A stretch of DNA of 64,000 nt from Geovibrio thiophilus (GCF_004087915.1 NZ_CP035108.1:248001-312000); one strand, 5' to 3'; shown: positions 54,581 to 63,422, counted from the stretch's first letter. Made by a program: numbers and translations. The notes: generated from the letters alone by a model not told the origin.

Positions 54581-55301
54581 CGAAAGGCGCGCCGGAAGCT
54601 TCATACGGAGCGCAGGCAGGGAAGCTCTGGCGGCGGGCAGCGAATGTCTGTCAGATTCGGGCAGGGATATAAAGCTTAAGGCGGATATGGAGCTACATGA
54701 AAAGCTGAGCCTGTTCCTTACGGACTTTACAGGGCTTTCTGTTCTCTCAGAAGAGGGGGAACAGCCGGATTATACATCGGTGCAGGGCTCATTCTGGATA
54801 CTCGATCCGCTGGACGGATCATATAATTTTCACAGAGGGCTGCCCCATGCGGCTGTTTCCGTTTCCCTGTGGAAAGGCGGTGCGCCGCAGGTATCGTATG
54901 TGTATGACATTTTCAGGGACACACTGTATTATGCCGGAACAGGCGGCGGATGCTTCGCAGACGGCGGGAAGATACATTGCAGTGATGCTGATTCTGCCTG
55001 TCAAGCCGCTGTCGCTTCAGGATTCTCTGTGTATAGAGATTATTCCGATGAAGAAATGCTGAAAGACATAGCGTTCTTGAGGCGGTTTAAAAAGATAAGG
55101 TTCATAGGCAGTGCGGCGCTTTCTCTAGCTTATGTGGCGGAAGGTAGGCTGGACGCTTATTTTGAAACAGATATAGGCATATGGGACGTGGCGGCGGGGC
55201 TCGGTCTGGTGAAAGCTGCCGGAGGAACCTACAGGCTTGAGAAAGGCAGCGCCCCGAACAAAGTCACGGTTTTAGCCCACAACGGAAGGCTTGGTTTATG
55301 A
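54573..55301 (+). CDS. Inositol-monophosphatase-like phosphatase
   Basis: 242 residues from GTG 54573. The IMPase metal motifs are present: VLSEEGE, WILDPLDGSYNF and DIGIWDVAAGLGLV. The family dephosphorylates sugar or inositol phosphates. It overlaps its neighbours by 8 and 4 nt, so it is part of the same pathway. It may remove a phosphate before activation by the cytidylyltransferase. Confidence 0.87.
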   Translation: MFDERRAGSFIRSAGREALAAGSECLSDSGRDIKLKADMELHEKLSLFLTDFTGLSVLSEEGEQPDYTSVQGSFWILDPLDGSYNFHRGLPHAAVSVSLWKGGAPQVSYVYDIFRDTLYYAGTGGGCFADGGKIHCSDADSACQAAVASGFSVYRDYSDEEMLKDIAFLRRFKKIRFIGSAALSLAYVAEGRLDAYFETDIGIWDVAAGLGLVKAAGGTYRLEKGSAPNKVTVLAHNGRLGL

Positions 55302-55969
55302 AAGTAATCTGCATGATACCCGCCAGACTCGGGAGCCAGAGGCTGAGACAGAAAAACCTCCGCACAATAAACGGTGTGCCGCTGTTTGCCCTTGCGGTAC
55401 GCAAGGCTCTTGCCGCAGGAGTATTTGATGAGGTGTGGGCAAATACGGAGAGTGATGAACTCGGCAGACTTGCCTTAAGCGAAGGAGCACTGTTCCACAA
55501 AAGACCGGAGAAGCTGGCGGACAACGCCGCCACCAGCGAGGACTTTGTTTACGAATTTCTCACTCACCATCAGTGTGATTACGTTGTGCAGCTTCATTCC
55601 ATAGCGCCGCTTCTCTCCGCTGGGGAAATAAACGGATTCACACAGTTTCTCGCTGAAAGCGGCTGCGATACACTGCTGAGTGTTGAGGAAATAATTCTGG
55701 AATGCCTGTTTGACGGCAGTCCGGTTAATTTTACATTTGATAGAAAGGAAAACTCGCAGGATCTCAAGCCTGTTTCAAAGATAGCGTGGAGCATAACGGG
55801 CTGGAAACGTGAAACATATATAAAAGCATACGAAAGCGGAGGCTGCGGAACCTATTCCGGCGTCGTGAAAAGCTTTCCGCTGCAAAAATACTCCGCTCAC
55901 GTGATAAAAACGGAAGAAGATTTAATGATTGCCGAAACACTGTACTCTCTTCACAGAGGGCAGACATGA
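55298..55969 (+). CDS. Acylneuraminate/KDO-type cytidylyltransferase
   Basis: 223 residues. N-terminal CTP-binding motif IPARLGSQRLRQKNLR, as in CMP-sialic acid synthetases, with VVQLHSIAPLLSAGEI. It would make a CMP-sugar. No NeuB, KdsA or other 9- or 8-carbon sugar synthase gene is in the window. ATGA overlaps on both sides. Confidence 0.85.
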   Translation: MKVICMIPARLGSQRLRQKNLRTINGVPLFALAVRKALAAGVFDEVWANTESDELGRLALSEGALFHKRPEKLADNAATSEDFVYEFLTHHQCDYVVQLHSIAPLLSAGEINGFTQFLAESGCDTLLSVEEIILECLFDGSPVNFTFDRKENSQDLKPVSKIAWSITGWKRETYIKAYESGGCGTYSGVVKSFPLQKYSAHVIKTEEDLMIAETLYSLHRGQT

Positions 55970-56937
55970 CCGAGTACGCAGTTTTCGGAACAGGAAGAGC
56001 CGCGGAAAACGCACTCCGCTGGGCAGATGAGGCGGGGTATCCCATCGCCTGCATAGTTGACGATTTTGCGGAAGGGGAGTTCAGGGGATTCAAAATCATA
56101 GGCTGGGCGGAGTTCCTTAAAACTCAGAACCGTTTCGCCGCACTGATCACCGGACGCGGGCAGAAGGGTAATATCCATAACCGCTCGGGAGTGTTTATTC
56201 CAGTGATCACCGCGTCACAGCTTATGCCCGAAGGCTTTGACCCCGCAAGGAATACTGCCGGACTCCTCTCGCTAAAAGATAAACACAAAGGGGAAAGATG
56301 CTTCATAATAGGTAACGGACCAAGCCTTACTGCTGAGGCTCTTGGTATGCTCAAAGATGAAGTATGCTTTGCTTCCAATAAAATATATCTCATATATGAG
56401 CAGACAAAGTGGCGCCCCGCTTACTACTTTGTTGAGGATTATCTCGTGGCGGAGAACTGCCGTGATGTGATAAACTCATTAAAATGCAGTAAGTTTTTTG
56501 AATACGGAGTGCTGGAAAAGCTCAGGACGGACGAGGATACCTTTGCTTACGGCTATGCGGACATGCTTTTTTCCTGTGATGTGGTTCACGGCGTTGCCGG
56601 CGGATACAGCGTTACGGCTTCCCAGCTTCAATTCGCCAAATACATGGGATTTAAGAAAGTTTACTTTATAGGCATGGATTTCTGCTTCACTGTGCCGGAG
56701 GGGAGCACAGGAGCAGTGATAGAGAGCGCGGGTGAACGCAACCACTTTCATCCGGACTACCGCAAAAAAGGGGAGAAATGGACTTTCCCCGAGCTGGAAA
56801 AGCAGAAAGCATTTTTTGACTATGTGAGAGAGAACATAACAGGCGGCGATTTCAGGGTTTACAACGCTTCGGAGAGGACAATGCTTGACTCCTTCCCGAA
56901 GGTTTCCCTCAGGGCGCTGCTGAAGGATATAAAATGA
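55966..56937 (+). CDS. DUF115 motility-accessory-factor-like protein with N-terminal nucleotide-binding-like domain
   Basis: 323 residues. Residues 1-65 (EYAVFGTGRAAENALRW, ACIVDDFAEGEFRGFKI) look like a divergent copy of the FGAGRHTEW module. Residues ~105-310 are DUF115: GERCFIIGNGPSLTAEAL, CFASNKIYLIYE, and VYFIGMDFCF. MAF proteins are thought to move nonulosonic acids from CMP carriers onto flagellin. Position next to the cytidylyltransferase agrees with a transferase role; this is inference. Confidence 0.8.
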   Translation: MTEYAVFGTGRAAENALRWADEAGYPIACIVDDFAEGEFRGFKIIGWAEFLKTQNRFAALITGRGQKGNIHNRSGVFIPVITASQLMPEGFDPARNTAGLLSLKDKHKGERCFIIGNGPSLTAEALGMLKDEVCFASNKIYLIYEQTKWRPAYYFVEDYLVAENCRDVINSLKCSKFFEYGVLEKLRTDEDTFAYGYADMLFSCDVVHGVAGGYSVTASQLQFAKYMGFKKVYFIGMDFCFTVPEGSTGAVIESAGERNHFHPDYRKKGEKWTFPELEKQKAFFDYVRENITGGDFRVYNASERTMLDSFPKVSLRALLKDIK

Positions 56938-57854
56938 GCGGCAGACCGTTTATTTCGGTGATTCTGAATAATTATAATTACGGCAGGTATCTTGAGGATG
57001 CGGTGCGCTCCGTTCTTAGCCAATCGTTCAGCGATTTCGAGCTTATCATAGTAGATGACGGCTCTGCGGATGATTCACGCATAATTGCGGAAAAACTTGC
57101 TGCTGAGGATTCACGCATATCTCCGGTGTTCAAAGCGAACGGCGGACAGGCAAGCGCCTTCAACGCAGGAGTGAAAGCGTCCTCCGGCGAGGTGTTGTGC
57201 TTTCTGGACAGTGACGATATGTACGCCCCGACCAAGCTTGAGGAGACTGCAAAGGCGCACATGGAAGGCGCTGAATACATCTATACCGACCATCAGGCTG
57301 TGGATGGGAACGGCAGAGAGTGCGGGGACGGTCTCAAGCGCTATCCTTACTGCGGGTGGAATATATTCCCTGTCTATTATCTCTCAAAATACCCGGGCAA
57401 CGTGACCTCAACACTTTCTGTCTCAAGAAAGCTTGCGGAGAAAATCTTCCCTGTGAATGAAGAGGACTGGCGCATTCAGGCTGACGACACCATAGTTTTT
57501 CAGGCGGCATTTCTCGCCAAGTCGCTGTACATTGATAAAAAACTTACGCTGTACCGTCTGCACGGCGGCAACGGCTACTACGGTAAAGAGCATTCCGAGG
57601 ACTTCAAATACACGCTTCTGCGCAGGCGGAACAGCCTCAAGGACGAAGCACTGAAAAAAGCGGGGATAAGCGGAACATTCCTCAAGAACGGCTGGAACCT
57701 TTCGTCTGAATTCCGCACCCGTGAATACATGGATAAGGAGCTTCTGAAGCTCTACCGCCGGATACTCTGGTACTGCATGGATATGCCGCTTCTCGGGAAA
57801 ATCAAAACCGACAGGGAGTTAAAACGCATATTCAGGGAGAGGAAAATTGACTGA
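56934..57854 (+). CDS. GT2 glycosyltransferase
   Basis: 306 residues. ISVILNNYNYGRYLEDAVRS, IIVDDGSADDS, GGQASAFNAGVK and FLDSDDMYAP give the GT-A fold with its DxD. It is a close paralogue of the catalytic half of the protein at 46653, without the extra module. ATGA overlap with the previous gene. Confidence 0.9.
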   Translation: MSGRPFISVILNNYNYGRYLEDAVRSVLSQSFSDFELIIVDDGSADDSRIIAEKLAAEDSRISPVFKANGGQASAFNAGVKASSGEVLCFLDSDDMYAPTKLEETAKAHMEGAEYIYTDHQAVDGNGRECGDGLKRYPYCGWNIFPVYYLSKYPGNVTSTLSVSRKLAEKIFPVNEEDWRIQADDTIVFQAAFLAKSLYIDKKLTLYRLHGGNGYYGKEHSEDFKYTLLRRRNSLKDEALKKAGISGTFLKNGWNLSSEFRTREYMDKELLKLYRRILWYCMDMPLLGKIKTDRELKRIFRERKID

Positions 57855-58941
57855 TAAAGCTATAGCCGCTGTTCAGGCTCACACGGATGAAAATCTCTCC
57901 ATCGGCAGCGCTGAAATGCCGCTGGTCTCAGTCATTGTCACCAGCTTTAACTATGAAAAATATCTTCGTGAGTGTGTGGATTCCTGCCTTAATCAGGATT
58001 ATCCGCTCATTCAGCTTATTATAACCGATGACTGCTCCTCCGACGGCAGCAGGCGGATCATAGAGGAATATTCGGACAGGGCGGAGATAGTTCTTCACCA
58101 CGAAAACAAGGGTCAGCTTGCCGCTTTCTTCTCAGGGCTTGAGAGAGCAAAGGGTGAGTTTACCGTCTTCGTGGACGCTGATGATTTTCTGGATTTGGAT
58201 GCGGTTTCGGCGCATATATACCTCCACCTGTTCCGCAGCCCTCCCGCGGGCTTCACCTGCCTTCGCAACAGGCAGGTTTCGGAAAGCTCCGCGATTCTCA
58301 GCAGCTTCCATCCGGACTTCATAGCGCCGGAGGAGATAACCTATCTTCCACCGAGAGTGATCCATACGCCCACATGGAGCTGGAGCACCACAAGCGCCAT
58401 GATGTTCAGGACGGATCTGCTCAGGCTGATAAAAACGGAAAATACCGATGCCTTCCGTGTCTGCGCTGATTATTATATCGCCCATTTCGCAAACCTTTTA
58501 GGCGGCAGCTTGCTCTTTGACAGGGCAAAGGTTAACTACAGGCGCCACGGGAAAAACCTTTTCGCGAAAAACTTCATAATCGGCGGAAACAGACCCACAG
58601 GAAGCCTCCTGCACCACGGGCATCCGGCGCATGAGACTTTGCAGAAAGAGATAGTGACTAAGATGATAGAAAAGCGGGCGGAGTTTGAGCCTTATTTTTC
58701 TGATGAAATAAGATATGCGGCGGCGATTCTTTTTGCCGCCCCGTTTGAGCTCATAGAGAATTTTTTACCATTCCCGCCGGAGCTTGCGGAGCTGCTGAAA
58801 AGCGCCGAGCCCGAAGTTATGAGGATCAGGGACGAGCAGATACGCCTTAAGAAAGCGGCACGTGCAATGCTTGATGAAGAGATCAATGCCCGCTCTCTGG
58901 AAAAAATGAAGGACGGGCTGAAAAAACGCCTCGGTATATAG
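57847..58941 (+). CDS. GT2 glycosyltransferase
   Basis: 364 residues. VSVIVTSFNYEKYLRECVDS, IITDDCSSDGS, NKGQLAAFFSGLE and VFVDADDF (DxD). Start TTG with GGAGAGG upstream, overlapping the previous gene by 8 nt; the first ~20 residues before PLVSVIV are variable. A helical, charged C-terminal tail follows the catalytic domain. Confidence 0.87.
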   Translation: MTDKAIAAVQAHTDENLSIGSAEMPLVSVIVTSFNYEKYLRECVDSCLNQDYPLIQLIITDDCSSDGSRRIIEEYSDRAEIVLHHENKGQLAAFFSGLERAKGEFTVFVDADDFLDLDAVSAHIYLHLFRSPPAGFTCLRNRQVSESSAILSSFHPDFIAPEEITYLPPRVIHTPTWSWSTTSAMMFRTDLLRLIKTENTDAFRVCADYYIAHFANLLGGSLLFDRAKVNYRRHGKNLFAKNFIIGGNRPTGSLLHHGHPAHETLQKEIVTKMIEKRAEFEPYFSDEIRYAAAILFAAPFELIENFLPFPPELAELLKSAEPEVMRIRDEQIRLKKAARAMLDEEINARSLEKMKDGLKKRLGI

Positions 58942-60042
58942 ATGAATTACAGAATAGAAGATATATCGTACACTCTGACGGAATACTGCCCCGGTCCCTG
59001 CCGCTACTGCTCCATATGGCGGCTTGAGGACAAAAGGGACAGGGAACTCAACCGAAACGAGCTTGATTCGGTTTTTTCGTCAAAGTATCTTGATCTTAAG
59101 AAAGTGCACATCACCGGAGGCGAACCGCATCTCAGCGACACGTATTTCACTGCGGTTGATTCCCTTTACGCTCACCATAAGGATGTGGTAATTGATTCTC
59201 CCATAACCGGCTGGTTTCCTGACAGGCATGAGGAAGTCTCTGAATATGTGCTGAAACGTATCCCTATATACCGTCTGGATATTTCTCTGGACGGTGACGA
59301 GGAGACCAACAAAAAGATGCGTCTCCACAAGGACGCATTCGCCAAGTCAGTGGAGACAGTGCAGCGCCTCAGTAAAATCAAGGGTGTGGTGCTGAGGCTT
59401 CAGTTCACTATCTATAAAGAAAACTATCATCTCATTGAGTGGGTATACGGCTTCGCGAAAAAACTTGGTGTGGGGCTTTATATCGGTTACGGGCGCTACA
59501 ATCCCGAACGCTACCGCAACGCCACGGATAACCTCACCAAGGAGGATCTCAGCCGTGAAAGCTTCATCTGGACTGATGAAGAGCTGGCTGAGATCGACCG
59601 CCAGCTTGTGGCAATAGGCTACGACACTGGGCGTTACGCCAGCAAATATTTCCTCCAGAAGGCATTTTTTGAGGGCAAAAAGGTGGAGTTCAACTGCTAT
59701 ATGGGTTCCAGAAATATCGACATAGATCCTTACGGAAACATTTACCCCTGTCTGCTCTGGCTGAAGAAACTTCATATGGGCAATCTCCGGGAGGCGGGCT
59801 CGATGGATGCGCTGCTTGAATCTTCAAAAGCTTTGGAGGTTCTGCATCTTATCAGAAACAAGGCCTGCCATTCAGACTGTTTATACACCTGCGCCAATAA
59901 AATGGAAGTGACCAAACCGCATATTCCCGCTGTGGGTATGATCAAATACTCGGGCAAATTCGGCTACATATTCAGCGAAAAGGATGTTCTCCCAATACGT
60001 CCGTGGTGGTACAGCGAATATGAGGAAAAGGGGATAATATGA
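58942..60042 (+). CDS. Radical SAM/SPASM-like protein
   Basis: 366 residues. Radical SAM motif CPGPCRYC near residue 16, HITGGEPHLS, and a C-terminal Cys-rich region (FNCYMGSRNIDIDPYGNIYPC, split over ~20 residues, then CHSDCLYTC) as in SPASM/Twitch proteins that bind a further cluster. It starts directly on the base after the previous stop codon. Members modify peptides, sugars or lipids; in this operon a sugar or glycan step is likely but unproven. Confidence 0.85.
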   Translation: MNYRIEDISYTLTEYCPGPCRYCSIWRLEDKRDRELNRNELDSVFSSKYLDLKKVHITGGEPHLSDTYFTAVDSLYAHHKDVVIDSPITGWFPDRHEEVSEYVLKRIPIYRLDISLDGDEETNKKMRLHKDAFAKSVETVQRLSKIKGVVLRLQFTIYKENYHLIEWVYGFAKKLGVGLYIGYGRYNPERYRNATDNLTKEDLSRESFIWTDEELAEIDRQLVAIGYDTGRYASKYFLQKAFFEGKKVEFNCYMGSRNIDIDPYGNIYPCLLWLKKLHMGNLREAGSMDALLESSKALEVLHLIRNKACHSDCLYTCANKMEVTKPHIPAVGMIKYSGKFGYIFSEKDVLPIRPWWYSEYEEKGII

Positions 60043-61151
60043 TCTGGTTTGACCTCATAACTCCGAAAAGCGTTCTCTTCTTCAAGCCTATCATCGACAG
60101 CATAAAGGCAAAGGGCAGGAATGTGCTGATTACCACCCGTCAGGGAGAGGGCTATTCCGAGATTGTGGATCTCCTTAAGCTTTATAAAATGGACTATGTT
60201 GACAGAGGCGTTTTCGGCGGCGAAAGGCTGGCGGACAAGCTTTCCGCATCCATAGAACGCCAAAAGGCGCTCATGGAGTATGTTTCCATCTACGGTGCGA
60301 GCAAACTTGTCTGTCTTTGCAGCGTGGATGCCAACAGGGTAGCATTCGGACTCGGCATACCGATCATAAATTTTTATGATATTCCCCTTTCCGATCATTC
60401 GGCGAACTTCAAAAAGGCGCTGCCGCAGGCAAGGCTCACACTTCCGCTCTCCGAGAAGGTGTTTAAGCCCTTCGTGGTGCCGGATGATATATTTGTGCGC
60501 TTCTCGCTGGAGCCGGAGCAGATATACGAATATAACTTCATTGACCCGCTTATCTGGCTGAAGGATTTTAAGGCAGACTTCGGTTATGTGCGCACGATCT
60601 TCTCCAAGTACGGCATAGACCCTGAAAAACCTTATATAGTAGTGCGTGAGGAAGAGTATAAGTCAAGCTACGTGAGCAGGAAATACCCCTTTCTCTACGA
60701 AGGTATTATGGAAGTTAAGAAGATCACGGGCGCAAACGTGATCTTTATCCCAAGATACGAGAGCGACCACCTTAAGAATGAATTTCCTGATGCGTACGTT
60801 ATAGAAGAAAAAATAATAATCCAGCACCTTCTCGCATTTGCGGGGCTGTTCATCGGCGGTGGCGGCACGCTGAATACCGAAGCTTGCTACTTCGGCACAC
60901 CGACAATATCCACCAGAAGCTTCATCAGTCATTATGATAAATATCAGATAGATCAGGGTTTAATGGTCTGGGCGAACAACAGGGAGGAGCTTATAAGGCT
61001 TTCCGGCGAGCTGTTCGGAAAAAGACAGGATGAGAAGGCGGCGGCGGTGTTCACGGAAATGAGTGTTAATCTTGATTATATGACGGATATTATCATCCAC
61101 GGCAAGCACGCGCCGAACCATCCGATAAATATGTTTGAAAGCCCGGACTGA
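60039..61151 (+). CDS. DUF354-family GT-B-like protein
   Basis: 370 residues. The N-terminal strand WFDLITPKSVLFFKPI, VLITTRQGEGYSEI, and the C-terminal GLFIGGGGTLNTEACYFGTP with TISTRSF are typical of DUF354 (PF04007), related to UDP-GlcNAc 2-epimerase/glycosyltransferase folds. Last gene of the island; ATGA overlap with the radical SAM gene. The first repeat unit of array 3 begins at its stop codon. Confidence 0.85.
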   Translation: MIWFDLITPKSVLFFKPIIDSIKAKGRNVLITTRQGEGYSEIVDLLKLYKMDYVDRGVFGGERLADKLSASIERQKALMEYVSIYGASKLVCLCSVDANRVAFGLGIPIINFYDIPLSDHSANFKKALPQARLTLPLSEKVFKPFVVPDDIFVRFSLEPEQIYEYNFIDPLIWLKDFKADFGYVRTIFSKYGIDPEKPYIVVREEEYKSSYVSRKYPFLYEGIMEVKKITGANVIFIPRYESDHLKNEFPDAYVIEEKIIIQHLLAFAGLFIGGGGTLNTEACYFGTPTISTRSFISHYDKYQIDQGLMVWANNREELIRLSGELFGKRQDEKAAAVFTEMSVNLDYMTDIIIHGKHAPNHPINMFESPD

Positions 61152-61732
61152 TATATAGTTCAGGAACGGTATGTCTATCTTCCTGATAGTTCGCTGAAAC
61201 CTGCATCCATGCAGTTCCCGCTCACACGCTCGCGGACGGGTAAACCGTCCTTCGCTTCGCACGGCGCGGTTCCGTCCATGGAACCGTACTGGTCACACTG
61301 ATATATAGTTCAGGAACGGTATGTCTATCTTCCTGATAGTTCGCTGAAACCTGCATCCATGCAGTTCCCGCTCACACGCTCGCGGACGGGTAAACCGTCC
61401 TTCGCTTCGCGCGGCGCGGTTCCGTCCATGGAACCGTACTGGTCACACTGATATATAGTTCAGGAACGGTATGTCTATCTTCCTGATAGTTCGCTGAAAC
61501 CTGCATCCATGCAGTTCCCGCTCACACGCTCGCGGACGGGTAAACCGTCCTTCGCTTCGCACGGCGCGGTTCCGTCCATGGAACCGTACTGGTCACACTG
61601 ATATATAGTTCAGGAACGGTATGTCTATCTTCCTGATAGTTCGCTGAAACCTGCATCCATGCAGTTCCCGCTCACACGCTCGCGGACGGGTAAACCGTCC
61701 TTCGCTTCGCACGGCGCGGTTCCGTCCATGGA
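61147..61732 (+). repeat. Tandem repeat array 3: 150-bp units, 3 full copies plus a partial fourth
   Basis: Units start at 61147, 61297, 61447 and 61597, with exact 150-bp spacing; the fourth ends near 61732. Copies are almost identical (for example one A/G difference in the tract near 61411). Each has CTATC-TTCCT-GATAG, TGCAT-CC-ATGCA, ACACGCTCGCG, GACGG-GTAAA-CCGTC, CTTCGCTTCGCACGGCGC and CGGTTCC-GTCCAT-GGAACCG. The last four are the core shared with arrays 1 and 2. It separates the convergent glycan operon and prfC. No coding content supported. Confidence 0.95.
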
Positions 61733-61762
61733 GTTGTATACCTTTCCGCTTTTGAAGTTTTT

Positions 61763-61791
61763 TGTCATTGCGAACGAAGTGAAGCAATCTC
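61763..61791. repeat. Single copy of a widespread-type palindromic intergenic element
   Basis: tgtCATTGCgaacgaagtgaaGCAATctc: ATTGC/GCAAT arms around a cgaacgaagtgaa loop. Elements of this form are scattered in many bacterial genomes. The loop on the minus strand (TTCACTTCG) echoes the constant block of array 1. Confidence 0.6.
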
Positions 61792-61823
61792 ATTCGCCTG
61801 CAATGCCTTGTCCTGCAAAAAAT

Positions 61824-63422
61824 CTAATCCCCGGTTACCGGTGATTCGTGGAGTATTATTTCCTTATTTTTTTCCATGAAATAGCGCATCGTCCAGCCGT
61901 TGGGGAAGAGGATGACAAGCCTGTCCTTATCGTCCTTGCCGTGTGCGCAGTCGTACGGCACAACCTTTTTCAACTCATCAACGGAAACGGCGGGATCAAC
62001 CCAGCGCAGAACAGTCCATGGTTTTGAAACCAGTACTGCGTCCACGCCGTATTCATCCTTCATCCTGTACTGAAGAACCTCAAACTGAAGAGGACCGACA
62101 GCGCCAAGAAGCGGTGTAGCGCTTGTGGAGCCGGCGAGCTCGAAAGACTGCACAAGGTCTTCCGCCAGCAGGTGGTCTACACCCTTCCTGAAAGCCTTAT
62201 AGTTGGATACAGTGTTGCTTTCCATATAGGCGAATACTTCGGGAGCGAAGCGGGGGATTTCATTGTAAACAATTTTAGGATCAGTGGTGAGGGTATCACC
62301 TATACGAAGGTCTGCGTTGGTGATGAAGCCGATGATGTCTCCCGCGTAGCCCTCCTCCCTGATCTCCCTCTCCTGCCCGAAGACACTTTGCGAGTTGGAG
62401 AGACGCACCTCACGTCCGGTGCGGGTGTTGTAGGCGGTCATGTCTCTCGTAAATTTACCGGAGCAGGCACGGATGAAAACTACCCGATCTCTGTGCTTAG
62501 GGTTCATGTTGGTCTGTATCTTGAAAACGAAGCCTGTGAAGCCCGGTTTATCCAGAGGAACAGGAGTTCCGTTCGCGTTTCTGGACACGGGTTCGCCGGA
62601 ATACTCAAGGAAGCCTTTCAAAAGAAGCTCCACGCCGAAGTTATTGGCGGCGCTGCCGAAGAAAACGGGTGTGGTTTTTCCTGAGAGCACTTCATCTATA
62701 TCAAGCCCATTGTGGGCAAATTCCAGCATCTCAAGTTCTTCCGCTATCTCTTCGTATGCCTTTTCGCTGAGTTTCTCCTTCACGCTGTCGTCAGAGAAAT
62801 CGTGCACGGAGACCGGAGCCTTGTAAGCGCCGCCCGGAACCTTCTCAAACATGTGAACCTGCTTCTTAACACGATCGTAAACCCCTTTGAAAAACGGACC
62901 GCTTTCCAGAGGCCAGTTCACGGGGAAGGTCTGTATATTCAGCTCTTTTTCGACCTGATCAATCAGCTCAAGCGGTGATTTGGCGGGTCTGTCCAGCTTG
63001 TTCATGAAGGTGAATATAGGCACGCCCCGTTTCCTGCACACTTCAAAAAGCTTAAGTGTCTGGTTTTCGATACCCTTACCGGCGTCTATTACCATTATGG
63101 CAGCGTCAACCGCCAGAAGAACTCGGTAAGTGTCCTCGGAGAAATCCTTGTGACCGGGGGTGTCCAGCAGGTTGAACTGGTAGCCGCTGTACTCAAACTG
63201 AAGAACAGTTGAGGATATGGAGATTCCGCGTTTTTTCTCAAGCTCCATCCAGTCGGAGGAGGTTTCACGCTGCTTCTTCTTTGCAGTGACCGAACCAGCA
63301 AGCTCCAGAGCACCGCCGTAAAGGAGCAGTTTCTCTGTCAGAGTGGTTTTACCCGCATCAGGGTGGGAGATGATGGCGAATGTGCGTCTTTTCGATATTT
63401 CGTTATTTATGTTTGTACTCAC
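61824..63422 (-). CDS. prfC: Peptide chain release factor 3 (RF3)
   Basis: 532 residues. GTP-binding motifs SHPDAGKTTL, DTPGHKDF and MNKLDRPAK, with EF-G-like domain 2 and the RF3-specific C-terminus. It recycles RF1/RF2 after termination. Start GTG at 63422, with a modest GGGGA upstream. It runs convergently toward the glycan island; array 3 lies at its 3' end. Confidence 0.97.
   Translation of the reverse strand: MSTNINNEISKRRTFAIISHPDAGKTTLTEKLLLYGGALELAGSVTAKKKQRETSSDWMELEKKRGISISSTVLQFEYSGYQFNLLDTPGHKDFSEDTYRVLLAVDAAIMVIDAGKGIENQTLKLFEVCRKRGVPIFTFMNKLDRPAKSPLELIDQVEKELNIQTFPVNWPLESGPFFKGVYDRVKKQVHMFEKVPGGAYKAPVSVHDFSDDSVKEKLSEKAYEEIAEELEMLEFAHNGLDIDEVLSGKTTPVFFGSAANNFGVELLLKGFLEYSGEPVSRNANGTPVPLDKPGFTGFVFKIQTNMNPKHRDRVVFIRACSGKFTRDMTAYNTRTGREVRLSNSQSVFGQEREIREEGYAGDIIGFITNADLRIGDTLTTDPKIVYNEIPRFAPEVFAYMESNTVSNYKAFRKGVDHLLAEDLVQSFELAGSTSATPLLGAVGPLQFEVLQYRMKDEYGVDAVLVSKPWTVLRWVDPAVSVDELKKVVPYDCAHGKDDKDRLVILFPNGWTMRYFMEKNKEIILHESPVTGD

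Noticed and set aside
60960-61793. Minus-strand frames in array 3 ending in Arg-rich repeats
   Set aside because: They arise from the 150-bp repeat (50 codons, always in frame) and the palindromes; there is no ribosome site or signal.
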